A DNA stretch of 64,000 nucleotides from Mycobacterium asiaticum (GCF_001673365.1 NZ_LZLS01000156.1:124001-188000); one strand, 5' to 3'. Counted from the first letter of the stretch, positions 8,841-16,646 are shown. Numbers and translations are program-made. The notes: a model not told the origin generated them from the letters alone.

Positions 8841-9212
8841 CTAATCGGTATCCGTAACACGTTCAGCACCGGCTGCTTTCAGTAGCTCATCGCGCGCTCC
8901 GCAAAGGTGATCGAGCGCGCTCTTCAAGTCGACAGCGGCATCAGCCAATTGGGAGCGGGCTGCCCGATCACCATGTGAGGCAAGGCTCGCCGTCGCCGAT
9001 GTGAGCGTCCTAACGTGGCTCAAAACATCAACGGTGTAGCGAGCGGTCTGCATCGGGGTCACACCCTCTGGCCTGAGGAGATTCTGTCTCATGAGACCCA
9101 GCCAGTCATCGATCGTGTATCGGTCAAAGTTGTACAACGCGTTGAGGACCCAGCGGTGCCAGAAAGATGGACGCCCTGAAGACGTCCGGAGAAGAGCGGG
9201 AGGAGTGACCAT
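8841..9212 (-). CDS. Small hypothetical protein, element-encoded
   Basis: This 123-residue, mostly helical protein is of unknown family. The first 50 residues are aromatic-rich ('SFWHRWVLNALYNFDRY'). The rest is amphipathic helix and is shared with the shorter gene at 8482-8766. There is no strong Shine-Dalgarno sequence before the ATG. It lies downstream of the Rep gene on the same strand, so it may belong to the replication/maintenance part of the element. Confidence 0.5.
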   Translation of the reverse strand: MVTPPALLRTSSGRPSFWHRWVLNALYNFDRYTIDDWLGLMRQNLLRPEGVTPMQTARYTVDVLSHVRTLTSATASLASHGDRAARSQLADAAVDLKSALDHLCGARDELLKAAGAERVTDTD

Positions 9213-9305
9213 GTTCTGACCCTAAGCGGCGAAATCGGCCGGCGCGACATCCGAACCAAAAATTTTATCGGCCACCGAGCCGCAATTGCGGATGGTGGAA
9301 CATGC

Positions 9306-10853
9306 TTAAGATGAATGCGTCTCGCTCCGCGCGCTACGTAGCGACAATGCTGCGGCTAGCTTGGTGGTGAAGGCTGGGCCGTTATTCACTAGCGCGTACC
9401 CGCCCGCGAGGCCGCCCTGATCGCAGAGGGCTCGCCGTCGTCGTACCCGCCGATGCGTGATGGCACCGGTGTTCTGACCAACACGGGAGACCAGCCGAGT
9501 AGCCGTTCGCGGCACGACGGCAGTCGGGAAGCTGCTGTCGGGATTGCCGTAGATCGCTTGGTTGCGTGACCAGCGCCGCACGATTCGGCGAGCCGCCAGG
9601 TATGCATCCTGCGCGATCTCGACTACCGCGATGGCCTTCTTAAGTCCGTACACGCCCCAGAACCGGCCAGGTCCGCGGCCGGCCTGCCGCCACAGATCGG
9701 GCACGATGTGTTGGTATTCCTTGTCGCTGTGCAGGTTTGGCGATGAGTGCTTGGTGAAGTAGATGGCGAGCCGTTTGGGGTCGCAGGCCTTCAGTCCGCC
9801 GCGGACATTGATGGCGGTGCCGGCCAGGTGGTGCCGCGCTTTCTGCTCCGCATCGGGATGGTCGACGATCTGAGCCCATGTTTCGGACAGCCATTGGGCG
9901 AAGGTGCGACCCGAGCGGCCCGGCGACATGGGCGGTGCCATCCACAGATGAACGTGCGGTGCGCCACGCCGTTGGAACTCCAGCTTCCAGATGTAGCGGG
10001 CCGGTTCGCCATACTCTCGCTGAAAGCGTTTGCGCCATAACACCATATGTCGCTTCACGCTGGCGCCGTCCGGGGCGACGACTTCCCAGTCGCCGGGATA
10101 GGTCAGAGTGACCATGGCCGGGACACGGCCGGACTCCACAAGGGGGCTGTAGTCGAGTTCAGCGAAGGTGCGGCACATCGCCGAGCGTGATTTGCGGGAC
10201 CACTCGGTGATGACACCACCGGTATAGCGCTGGTCGGTTGCCGTAGCGCTCCGTCGTGTCGAAGACACGACGGCCTGATCATCGTTCCAGCCTGTGCGAG
10301 TGAGGTCGTCTCTGATTTGCAGCTTGGCATCCTCGACGTCACGTTGGTGATGACCGACGGCCCGCTCGGCGGCTTTCTTGGCGCGGACGGGATTGGTCCA
10401 CCCGAGCCGCACTACGCCGGGGCCCACAGTGATGCGAAACCGTCCGGATTCAGGTTCGGTGCCGCGACGACCACGGCCGCAAGCCCATGGTGCCGCCGGT
10501 TCGAACAGCGCTGCAGCGGCGGCGACCATCTCGGGACTCGGGAAGCGCAGCCCCAGCGCGTCGACGGCCCGCAGCTCATTGGTCGCGATCCCGTCGTCAA
10601 GCCAGTCGCGGACATTTTCGGCACATATAACAAGCCCGCCGGCCGTATCCCGGTTGAGGCCGGATGCCTCGGAAGACGTCCGGCCGACCGCTGTCGCTCT
10701 CCCGCCCTGCGGCCTGGCGGCCTCGGGCGCTCGCGACCTCCCGTCAACCGAGGCCCCGGCAGAACCGAGCTGGAATGGCGGGTGGTCAAATGCGGATGTC
10801 GTCTCAGTCGCCGATAGGGTCGACCCGGTGACTGATGATGCGACGTTGGGCAT
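9306..10853 (-). CDS. Rolling-circle replication initiator (HUH endonuclease Rep)
   Basis: The protein is 515 residues from the ATG at 10853, which has GGAGCAGG eight bases upstream; an upstream extension to 10898 is possible. The core holds 'MVTLTYPG' (motif 1), 'APHVHLWMAPP' with the His-hydrophobic-His pair (motif 2) and 'LAIYFTKHS' with the candidate nicking Tyr (motif 3). That is the order in HUH relaxase/Rep enzymes, which nick an origin and stay covalently bound to it. Such a gene on a chromosome points to an integrated plasmid or actinobacterial integrative element. The tRNA-derived att copy 190 bp further on agrees with this. Confidence 0.8.
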   Translation of the reverse strand: MPNVASSVTGSTLSATETTSAFDHPPFQLGSAGASVDGRSRAPEAARPQGGRATAVGRTSSEASGLNRDTAGGLVICAENVRDWLDDGIATNELRAVDALGLRFPSPEMVAAAAALFEPAAPWACGRGRRGTEPESGRFRITVGPGVVRLGWTNPVRAKKAAERAVGHHQRDVEDAKLQIRDDLTRTGWNDDQAVVSSTRRSATATDQRYTGGVITEWSRKSRSAMCRTFAELDYSPLVESGRVPAMVTLTYPGDWEVVAPDGASVKRHMVLWRKRFQREYGEPARYIWKLEFQRRGAPHVHLWMAPPMSPGRSGRTFAQWLSETWAQIVDHPDAEQKARHHLAGTAINVRGGLKACDPKRLAIYFTKHSSPNLHSDKEYQHIVPDLWRQAGRGPGRFWGVYGLKKAIAVVEIAQDAYLAARRIVRRWSRNQAIYGNPDSSFPTAVVPRTATRLVSRVGQNTGAITHRRVRRRRALCDQGGLAGGYALVNNGPAFTTKLAAALSLRSARSETHSS

Positions 10854-10938
10854 CGGGATGCCTGCTCCCCGGAGCCCACGACGCTGCCCACAACGCAAGC
10901 GGCAGTGCGGAAGCTCCTGGTTGGGAGTGCAAGCACCG

Positions 10939-10966
10939 TGTCCGGTTTATGTCCGTTCGCCGGACA
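10939..10966. repeat. Inverted repeat upstream of rep, possible nick/origin site
   Basis: TGTCCGG (10939-10945) and CCGGACA (10960-10966) form perfect 7-bp arms. GTCCG at 10951-10955 also pairs with CGGAC at 10961-10965, so two alternative hairpins can form. The site lies about 85 bp upstream of the rep start and about 80 bp from the att copy. HUH Rep enzymes nick in hairpin loops, so this is a candidate double-strand origin or an operator. Evidence is position and symmetry only. Confidence 0.3.
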
Positions 10967-11046
10967 GGCTGAAAGCGTCAGCCCTGCTCAACGCGGCGCA
11001 TAAGACGCACAGACTCAGATAAACCGCAGGTCAGTGGCTATTCTGC

Positions 11047-11094
11047 CCGCCTGAAAAGCGGAAGGTCGGCGGTTCGATCCCGCCCCTGGCCACC
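11047..11094 (+). other. Partial tRNA-Phe 3' half: attachment-site (attR) copy
   Basis: The sequence reads as the anticodon arm (CCGC-CTGAAAA-GCGG, anticodon GAA), the variable region, the T-arm (GGCGG-TTCGATC-CCGCC), the 3' acceptor strand CCTGGCC and ACC of a tRNA-Phe. The 5' acceptor GGCCAGG and the D-arm are absent upstream, so it cannot be a working tRNA. Integrases of genomic islands use the 3' half of tRNA genes and leave such a copy at the far end of the insert. The copy points right, so the element lies to its left. Confidence 0.8.
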
Positions 11095-11259
11095 GTCTCT
11101 ACCTGCGTAGACATTTCGGTGGTTGGTTCGACCCGTCAGTCACACCCGGCGCATCTCCCCGCCGACCCGCAAGTCCTAAGCGCAAGCTGCGGTCACTTCA
11201 CCCAGCCTGCGGGTGTAGCTATGCGCTCTCAATGCCTCGGGGAGCGTCCGTGAAATCGG

Positions 11260-12051
11260 TCAGTTGTCGCTAGTGAGCGCGCTGCGCCGCGAAGGCCCGT
11301 GGGACGAGATGCGGCCGACAAGCACGGTTGCTGGGGCGAGGCTGGCTTCGTGGTCGAAGAACGCGGCGATCTGGATGTGGCCGGCGATGCCAATGACGTC
11401 GCCGTACAGCGCGGCAGGCTTGCTTTGGTCGGGGTTCTCGTTAAGGCGGTAGGTGTAGTAGATGAGGCCGCCGTTGGTCCACTCTTTTTCGTCGTAGCGG
11501 CGTGGTGAGCTCATCTGTTTGATCTTGCTGAGCCGAATTGTCGGCGAGTCGAGTTTGGGGTTGCCCCAGACGGTGATCCATGCGGTCAGGCCGGGGCGCC
11601 ACAGGACGAGGGCGTCGTCTTCGAAGCGGCGGTTCATGGGCTGGGGCAGGTCAATGGACCAGTCGTCAGTGATCTTGAAAACGCCCTGCGCTACCGGGAA
11701 TTCGGGTTGCAATCCGGTGGCTGGCTGCGCGGGTTCGGTTGGCGCGCCTTGGGAGTCTTTGACGAATTGGTTGCCTTCGCGAAGCCAGGCGGTGCCGGGC
11801 GGGGCGTGTAGGTAGGGGCGGACCGTGTGGTCGTAATTGGCGATGTCGTTGAGAGTGAACAGACCGATGTTGTCTGGGTTGTCTACGTAGGCTTGGTCTT
11901 CGTCGCCGGCGAAGAAGTTCCAGCCGGAGTCGTCGCGGTACATGTATCCGACCGGTCGGCCGTCGACAGTAATCCGGTCTGTGGCAAAGCATTCCGCGTC
12001 ATCGGCCAGACCGGCAACAATGTTTCGCGGATCGATTCGGTACTTGCCCAT
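11260..12051 (-). CDS. Imm33 / DUF2185-domain immunity-type protein
   Basis: In this 263-residue protein, residues about 15-95 match the DUF2185 (Imm33) pattern: 'TDRITVDGRPVGYMYRDDSGWNFF'-type start, 'AGDEDQAYVDNPDNIGLF', 'IANYDHTVRPYL'. The C-terminal 140 residues form a separate beta-rich domain that I do not recognise. It is divergent from a WXG100/nuclease toxin operon, so it may be a second or orphan immunity protein of that locus. GAGG precedes the ATG at a suitable distance. No signal peptide or membrane segment is seen. Confidence 0.7.
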   Translation of the reverse strand: MGKYRIDPRNIVAGLADDAECFATDRITVDGRPVGYMYRDDSGWNFFAGDEDQAYVDNPDNIGLFTLNDIANYDHTVRPYLHAPPGTAWLREGNQFVKDSQGAPTEPAQPATGLQPEFPVAQGVFKITDDWSIDLPQPMNRRFEDDALVLWRPGLTAWITVWGNPKLDSPTIRLSKIKQMSSPRRYDEKEWTNGGLIYYTYRLNENPDQSKPAALYGDVIGIAGHIQIAAFFDHEASLAPATVLVGRISSHGPSRRSALTSDN

Positions 12052-12157
12052 TACGTCGACCTCACGGGATTAGCGTAAATGTTCAACGGACTCCCCTCCC
12101 GGCTCCGACGCCCCTGATCCGGGACCCGCTTCCCCACGACTTAGCGCACCCGAACTC

Positions 12158-12181
12158 ACCATATAACCGCCGCCATATGGT
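12158..12181. promoter_or_regulatory. Inverted repeat in the immunity/toxin divergent promoter
   Basis: ACCATAT (12158-12164) and ATATGGT (12175-12181) are perfect 7-bp arms around a 10-base spacer. They sit 64 bp before the first WXG100 gene and 107 bp before the divergent immunity gene. They could be the operator for both transcripts; no binding protein is evident nearby. Confidence 0.3.
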
Positions 12182-12244
12182 GACGCTGCGGCTGGACGTA
12201 CCGCGGTATTGCACGTCGTCTGTATTTTCTGTGAGGATCACGTG

Positions 12245-12538
12245 ATGGGTGTGGGAACTCAGGGGGGTAGGCCGCCGCTGCGTGTGGTCCCCGCGACGCT
12301 CACGGAAGTCGCCCGTTCGCTCGAGCAGACGGCGGATGCCTTCCATGACGAAATTGTGCAGTTGTCGTCTCGGGGCGATGCGCTTCTTGAAACGTGGAAA
12401 GGGCGGGCCGGGCCGACGTTCGTCGAACCCTTCGACGAGTGGAAAACGGGGGCCAATGATGTCGTCGAACGACTCAAAGCCGCCGCGGCGCTGATCTCCG
12501 ACGCCAACACCTCATTCATCGAATCGGATCAGGCATGA
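12245..12538 (+). CDS. WXG100-family (ESAT-6-like) protein
   Basis: The protein is 97 residues from the ATG at 12245, preceded by GAGG. It is a helical hairpin with the WXG turn at 'ETWKGRAG' and no signal peptide, as in type VII (ESX) substrates or chaperone-like partners. It overlaps the next WXG100 gene by four bases (ATGA). In toxin operons of this kind, two small helical proteins bind the toxin N-terminus and carry it to the ESX machine. No ESX structural genes are in the window, so secretion would rely on one encoded elsewhere. Confidence 0.82.
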   Translation: MGVGTQGGRPPLRVVPATLTEVARSLEQTADAFHDEIVQLSSRGDALLETWKGRAGPTFVEPFDEWKTGANDVVERLKAAAALISDANTSFIESDQA

Positions 12539-12822
12539 AATACACGGTCGACACCGAAGAGCTCGCAGACTGGGCTGACCAGCTAAGGAATTTCGACGCT
12601 AGAGCTGAACACGTTCTCGCCGACGTGGACGCGCTAGTCGCCAAGCTGCAACTCGACTGGGAGGGGCAGGCAGCAATCGCCCAGCAGCAGAACCATGAGC
12701 AGTGGGTAGCCGATCTCAAGACCATGCGCGAGGCGGTGGCTGAAATCCAACAGCGGGCCGCGAGGGCGCATAAGAACTACGAGACGATCGTGGCGACGAA
12801 CCAGCGGATGTGGAACTGGTAG
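12535..12822 (+). CDS. WXG100-family protein, second partner
   Basis: This 95-residue all-helical protein has its WXG turn at 'LDWEGQAA', near the middle. The start codon overlaps the previous stop (ATGA) and the toxin gene starts four bases after its stop, so the three are tightly coupled. It probably pairs with the first WXG100 protein and/or with the N-terminal helical domain of the toxin to form the secreted complex. Confidence 0.82.
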   Translation: MKYTVDTEELADWADQLRNFDARAEHVLADVDALVAKLQLDWEGQAAIAQQQNHEQWVADLKTMREAVAEIQQRAARAHKNYETIVATNQRMWNW

Positions 12823-12825
12823 CTC

Positions 12826-14286
12826 GTGGCGCCACGCACGGTTGATCCCGAAGAGATCAAGGCCGCGGGCGCGGGGCCATTCATCCAGCTATATGACGGG
12901 CTGGCCGCTGACGTCAACGCACTGGCCGGAGTCCTGTCGGGCTTGGGCGGCATGGCCGGCTCGGACAAGCCCGGCCGCAAGTTCTCACAAGGCTTCGACC
13001 CCGCGCTAGGCGGCCGCGGCGGCGAATACGGCGGAATGGAGTCCGCGACCGACACCATCAACGGCTCGGCAGCAATAATCGACCTGATCAGTGCGACTGT
13101 CGTCAACCACGCACAAGGTGATGCCCAATCTGCTTTTGAACCCCAAGATTCTGATCTCGCTTTCGGACCATTGGGTAAGGCGACGTTTCTGTGCCCAAAT
13201 GTTCCGAAGGCGTACGGCGGTGACGACAGCAATCCGCCGACCGGGTGGAGCCTGGTCGTCAACTACCTCGAGGGCGAGGTGTGGCCAAACGGCAATCCAG
13301 GAAAGTTGCGGCAGGCCGCAGCCGCGCTGCGCGGCTGTGCGCACGCGTTCAACTCGCGCCAGTCACTGGTAGACACGGCCGTTGGCGCGTTCCGCGCGCA
13401 CACTTCACCGGATTTGGCTGTTGCCGCCGACAAGATCGGCGAAATGAAAGGTCAGTTGGCCGACGTCGGCGCCACGATGACCGATTTGGCCAACGCGTGC
13501 GACAGCTACGCGCAGAAGATCGACGACGCGCACAAACAGATCATCGACGCCCTCAAAGAGCTGTTGGCGTGGACAATCGCCATCGAAGCCGTCGCCGGCA
13601 TAGCCGCGTTTTTCACCGTGGGGATCGCCGAAATTCCGGGCCAAGTAATTGAAGTCGCGCGCGTCGTAGCCACGGCCAGCAGGATCCTGGAAATCATCCG
13701 CGCGCTAGCCGCAGCAGTGGAATCCATGGGCACGATTGGTCCAGCGATGATGCGCGTGGCAGCCGGCGGAACTCGGATGCGCGCACTCATGGAGGCACCG
13801 GTCCTGCTCGCGACCTTCGAAGGAAAGATGGCCTCCATTCGCGAGGCAATGGCAGCGGCGTCGAGAAATCAGTACACGCGGCCGACCCTTCGTGAGTCCA
13901 CCAAGCAGATAGTCCGAGGCGCAACACGGGTGGAGGAGCACGGCGGCGTCAAGTACTACGTCTCGGCCACCGACGAAAATGTCCTCATACCGGTATCGGG
14001 GGCATATCCGGAATCGGTATCTAAACTGCCAATCCAAAGCAACCCGAAGAGCGGCAAGCCAGAATACTACGTTGATGCCGCAACGGGCTTCAAGTATCCC
14101 GTGAACCCAACCGCACAATTCGGCCACCGCCCCGGCCAAGAATATTGGCGATTACGCGACCAAGCCATAGGAGAGGGCTGGACAAGAAAACAATTCATTG
14201 ACGAGTTCAACCAACCAAAGCATTTCCAGATCGAAGATGCACCGGGCAATCAAAGCCACCGCTTCGAGGTGCCCCGCGCGAGATGA
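12826..14286 (+). CDS. Type VII polymorphic toxin with C-terminal GH-E (HNH/Endo VII) nuclease domain
   Basis: The protein is 486 residues from a GTG. Residues 1-260 are a helical WXG/LXG-like delivery region. A hydrophobic stretch follows at about 240-280 ('LLAWTIAIEAVAGIAAFF'), then an alanine-rich linker. The last ~55 residues match the GH-E family of the HNH/Endo VII nucleases: 'FGHRPGQEYW' (G433-H434, E439), 'GWTRKQFIDEFN' and 'NQSHRFE' near the end. The domain is expected to cut nucleic acid in rival cells. The two WXG100 genes lie directly upstream and an ankyrin immunity candidate directly downstream, the typical toxin-immunity layout. Confidence 0.82.
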   Translation: MAPRTVDPEEIKAAGAGPFIQLYDGLAADVNALAGVLSGLGGMAGSDKPGRKFSQGFDPALGGRGGEYGGMESATDTINGSAAIIDLISATVVNHAQGDAQSAFEPQDSDLAFGPLGKATFLCPNVPKAYGGDDSNPPTGWSLVVNYLEGEVWPNGNPGKLRQAAAALRGCAHAFNSRQSLVDTAVGAFRAHTSPDLAVAADKIGEMKGQLADVGATMTDLANACDSYAQKIDDAHKQIIDALKELLAWTIAIEAVAGIAAFFTVGIAEIPGQVIEVARVVATASRILEIIRALAAAVESMGTIGPAMMRVAAGGTRMRALMEAPVLLATFEGKMASIREAMAAASRNQYTRPTLRESTKQIVRGATRVEEHGGVKYYVSATDENVLIPVSGAYPESVSKLPIQSNPKSGKPEYYVDAATGFKYPVNPTAQFGHRPGQEYWRLRDQAIGEGWTRKQFIDEFNQPKHFQIEDAPGNQSHRFEVPRAR

Positions 14287-14329
14287 TCTGTGACACAACG
14301 GGATTGATTGATAAAGGAAATATGTAGCC

Positions 14330-14761
14330 ATGGACGTGCATCAACGTGACCAAGCTGGGCGAACTCCGCTTCATTACGCCGCCGTCGACAACAAGGTCGA
14401 CGATGTCAACGCGTTGATCGCCGCCGGCGCCGAGATCGACGCCCGCGAAGATACAGGGCAATTTACCCCGCTGATGTTCGCCGCGCAGAATGACGACAAC
14501 ATAGACGTCGTCAAAGCCCTCGTGCAAGCCGGAGCTAACGTAAATCTAACGAACAGCAAGGGGCAAACGCCGTTGTTCATTGCAACGGCATCGCCGGGAT
14601 ACCACGGCACGCGTGGTGCAGAAATCATCCGCTACCTGCTCGATCACGGGGCCGATCCGAATATTCCAAATAGCAATGGCAACACGCCATTATCATTGGC
14701 CAAAAGAGGCGACGATAAGTTTGGGCGCCGCACAGCCTTCGGCTCGCTGCTCGACGACTGA
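14330..14761 (+). CDS. Ankyrin-repeat protein, probable immunity protein
   Basis: This 143-residue protein is made almost wholly of ankyrin repeats: 'DQAGRTPLHYAAVDNK', 'GQFTPLMFAAQND', 'SKGQTPLFIATAS', 'NGNTPLSLAKRG', about four units. It has no signal peptide, so it should act in the cytosol. Ankyrin proteins directly after a toxin gene are a known class of immunity protein, and they would bind and block the nuclease domain of the upstream gene. The codon use is less GC-rich than in the flanking backbone, suggesting transfer with the toxin. Confidence 0.82.
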   Translation: MDVHQRDQAGRTPLHYAAVDNKVDDVNALIAAGAEIDAREDTGQFTPLMFAAQNDDNIDVVKALVQAGANVNLTNSKGQTPLFIATASPGYHGTRGAEIIRYLLDHGADPNIPNSNGNTPLSLAKRGDDKFGRRTAFGSLLDD

Positions 14762-14829
14762 TCACGGTACCTGCGAATGCTTTGTGCCGGTTGAACCTTA
14801 TTGAATGATTCTCTAGCCAGGAATATGTG

Positions 14830-15228
14830 ATGGATCCAAACGACTACTTCGACAGATTTGAGCTTGCGGACCTTTTCGATGCAGTGGAGGGGCAAGCGCA
14901 ATCCGACGGCGGCCTGGTCACGGTCAGGATTGACAGCAGAGGCCGCGTTCGAGAGATCTCCCTTGATTCGAAGCTGAGCGGGATTGACGCCGATCAACTC
15001 GGCGAAGCCATCGCTACGGTTTGCGGCAGAGCGTTTGATAACCGTATCGAGCGCCTCGCCGACGTCCTTGCCGAGTACGAGCGGAAGCACGAATTACCGC
15101 GTGAGGTGCTGAGCTTCCTCCACAACTCGATTGCCAGCCTGCGCCCCACATCTCCTGCGATTGAAGTGGATTCGGGCCCCGGCGACGAGGACGACGACGA
15201 TCCCGTCGTAAAGTCGGTGCTTCGCTAA
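14830..15228 (+). CDS. YbaB/EbfC-like protein linked to toxin cassette
   Basis: The protein is 132 residues from the ATG at 14830; a GTG three bases earlier is an alternative. The central part ('GGLVTVRIDSRGRVREISLD' then 'LGEAIATVCGRAFDNRI') resembles YbaB/EbfC nucleoid-associated proteins, which are small dimeric DNA-binding proteins. The tail is acidic with a run of Asp. YbaB-like genes recur in actinobacterial WXG100 toxin loci, but their role there is not settled. It follows the ankyrin gene on the same strand. Confidence 0.6.
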   Translation: MDPNDYFDRFELADLFDAVEGQAQSDGGLVTVRIDSRGRVREISLDSKLSGIDADQLGEAIATVCGRAFDNRIERLADVLAEYERKHELPREVLSFLHNSIASLRPTSPAIEVDSGPGDEDDDDPVVKSVLR

Positions 15229-15260
15229 GTTCACCTCAGCGGGGCGCACCGCCACGCACG

Positions 15261-15434
15261 TCAGCTGGCCAGGGAACCTGACCAGGTGCTCCCGGGCGCG
15301 GGTCCGGGTGCCATCGTCGAGGGCATCGCTGAAAATGTCTGGTTGAAATTGAACGCTTCGCCGGGGCGGCAGTATGCGCACAAGGCGGGACTCAACGTGG
15401 GATAGCCGCAGGCAGGGCAGACATTTGTGGTCAC
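15261..15434 (-). CDS. Small zinc-ribbon protein
   Basis: The protein is 57 residues from a GTG at 15434, which is preceded by GGGAGAGG; the frame can also be opened at 15455. It contains 'CPACGYPTLSPALCAYCRPG', two CxxC pairs spaced as in a zinc ribbon, then a Pro/Ser-rich tail. It faces the YbaB-like gene end to end, with about 30 bp between. No function is known to me. The paired cysteines and ribosome site favour a real gene over chance. Confidence 0.55.
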   Translation of the reverse strand: MTTNVCPACGYPTLSPALCAYCRPGEAFNFNQTFSAMPSTMAPGPAPGSTWSGSLAS

Positions 15435-15627
15435 GGTCCCTCTCCCAGTGAACATGTGTTGGATGTGTGTTGAACGCTTCTCTCGATTTACCCAACCTGT
15501 ATGGGTCTAAACGCGTGACGTAGCTCTCGATCCCAAGCGGATAGTCATATTAGTATGTGTGCATATACTTGCCGGGCTCGCCTCTTGCAGGTGCCGGCCA
15601 CCCCAAAAGGACTGCGGCCGAGGATGA

Positions 15628-15843
15628 CCGGCTCAGCCCGCCGCTTGGCTGCACACCCGCAACCATGCGGCGATGCTGACATTGGCTGTGCGCCAACGTG
15701 GTCGGCGAGAAACGTTCGGGCAGGTGCTGCGGATCATGTTGGCCGCGCCGGGGTCCTGGACCGGACGCTATCCCGAGGGCAACACCGGGCGCACCTGGGT
15801 CGGTCTCATGACGCCCATGCCCATCCCGGCCGACCTGCGATAG
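15628..15843 (+). pseudogene. DUF3703 family gene, 3' remnant
   Basis: The plus-strand frame ending at the TAG 15841-15843 encodes 'PAAWLHTRNHAAMLTLAVRQ', then 'APGSWTGRYPEGNTGR' and 'TPMPIPADL', the conserved C-terminal half of DUF3703 proteins. Upstream, the frame is closed by a stop at 15625 and no start or N-terminal half is found, so it is a 5'-truncated relic. It lies in the 444-bp gap between the zinc-ribbon and heme oxygenase genes, which otherwise holds nothing I can identify. Confidence 0.68.
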
Positions 15844-15878
15844 GCGAGAAAAGCACTGTCCAACAACAGGTTCCGCGG

Positions 15879-16529
15879 TCAGCGTTGGTAGGCGCTCAGG
15901 TTCTCGCCGAGCTCCTGGAACAAAGCCTGGTTCAGGTTGAATGCGATCCGCACCTCGTCCACCGCACGGTCGACCTCGTCGGCGTCGAGGCCGAGGTTGT
16001 CCAGTCGGCTTCGGTAGGCGTCCTTGTAGGGCTTGGCCCGCATCGGGAACTCGTAGAACTTCAGCCCGGCTCCGTCGAGGTCGAACGTGCGCTCGAGGAA
16101 CCTGCCGATGACCTGGCCGCCGGATAGATCGCCGAGGTAGCGGGTGTAGTGATGGGCCACCAGCGCGCCGCCCCAGGAGCTGCCGGCGATTCTGTCGCGG
16201 TAGGCGGCAGCCGCGGGGGAGTCGACCTCACGCGACGCGCCGGGTGCCCAGTAGTCCAGGTCGGCATCGAGTGCCGCCAACCGCTCCAGCGCCGGGTCGT
16301 ACACCGCGGCCACCAGCGGGTCGTCGCGACGGTCGCGCACGGTGGTCTCCAACGCGTCGTAGACCACGCGCAGCCGCAGCAGATAGTCGGCGTACCCCTG
16401 ACGGTTCACCCGTCCGCCCATGAGTTCGGAAACGTACGGCGAGTGCTCGGCGGCATCGTGTTCGGCTGCCGAACCCTCCTTCATCGCGACGGAGAAGGGT
16501 CGGACCGCCTCGGCGGTGCTCACTGGCAT
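15879..16529 (-). CDS. Heme oxygenase (biliverdin-forming, HmuO/HO-1 type)
   Basis: The protein is 216 residues from the ATG at 16529, chosen because AGGGAG lies six bases upstream. It carries the proximal heme His in 'AAEHSPY' and the distal-helix signature 'GDLSGGQVIGR'. Canonical heme oxygenases open heme to biliverdin, CO and iron using reductant from a flavoprotein or ferredoxin. M. tuberculosis relies on the unrelated MhuD, so this is an extra or alternative heme-iron pathway. The gene follows a TetR gene, with two palindromic boxes between them, so heme- or iron-linked control is likely. Confidence 0.93.
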   Translation of the reverse strand: MPVSTAEAVRPFSVAMKEGSAAEHDAAEHSPYVSELMGGRVNRQGYADYLLRLRVVYDALETTVRDRRDDPLVAAVYDPALERLAALDADLDYWAPGASREVDSPAAAAYRDRIAGSSWGGALVAHHYTRYLGDLSGGQVIGRFLERTFDLDGAGLKFYEFPMRAKPYKDAYRSRLDNLGLDADEVDRAVDEVRIAFNLNQALFQELGENLSAYQR

Positions 16530-16566
16530 CTCTACTCCCTGCAATCAGCTAGTGCGTCAACAAGAC

Positions 16567-16601
16567 TGACAACATGTCAAAACGATACTGACAATCTGTC
16601 A
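16567..16601. promoter_or_regulatory. Two perfect TetR-type palindromes in the heme oxygenase promoter
   Basis: TGACAACATGTCA (16567-16579) and TGACAATCTGTCA (16589-16601) share the form TGACA-N3-TGTCA, each a perfect 5-bp-arm palindrome. Their centres are 22 bp apart, two helical turns, so two dimers would bind one DNA face. They lie 38-72 bp upstream of the heme oxygenase start and downstream of the TetR stop. Confidence 0.8.
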
Positions 16602-16646
16602 GGAAACGTAGCACAGTCTCGCGCTGATGTCTTGCCAAGAGGTGCC

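Noticed and set aside
11020..11094. Complete tRNA gene
   Set aside because: The 5' acceptor strand and D-arm that should pair with CCTGGCC are missing; only the 3' half is present.
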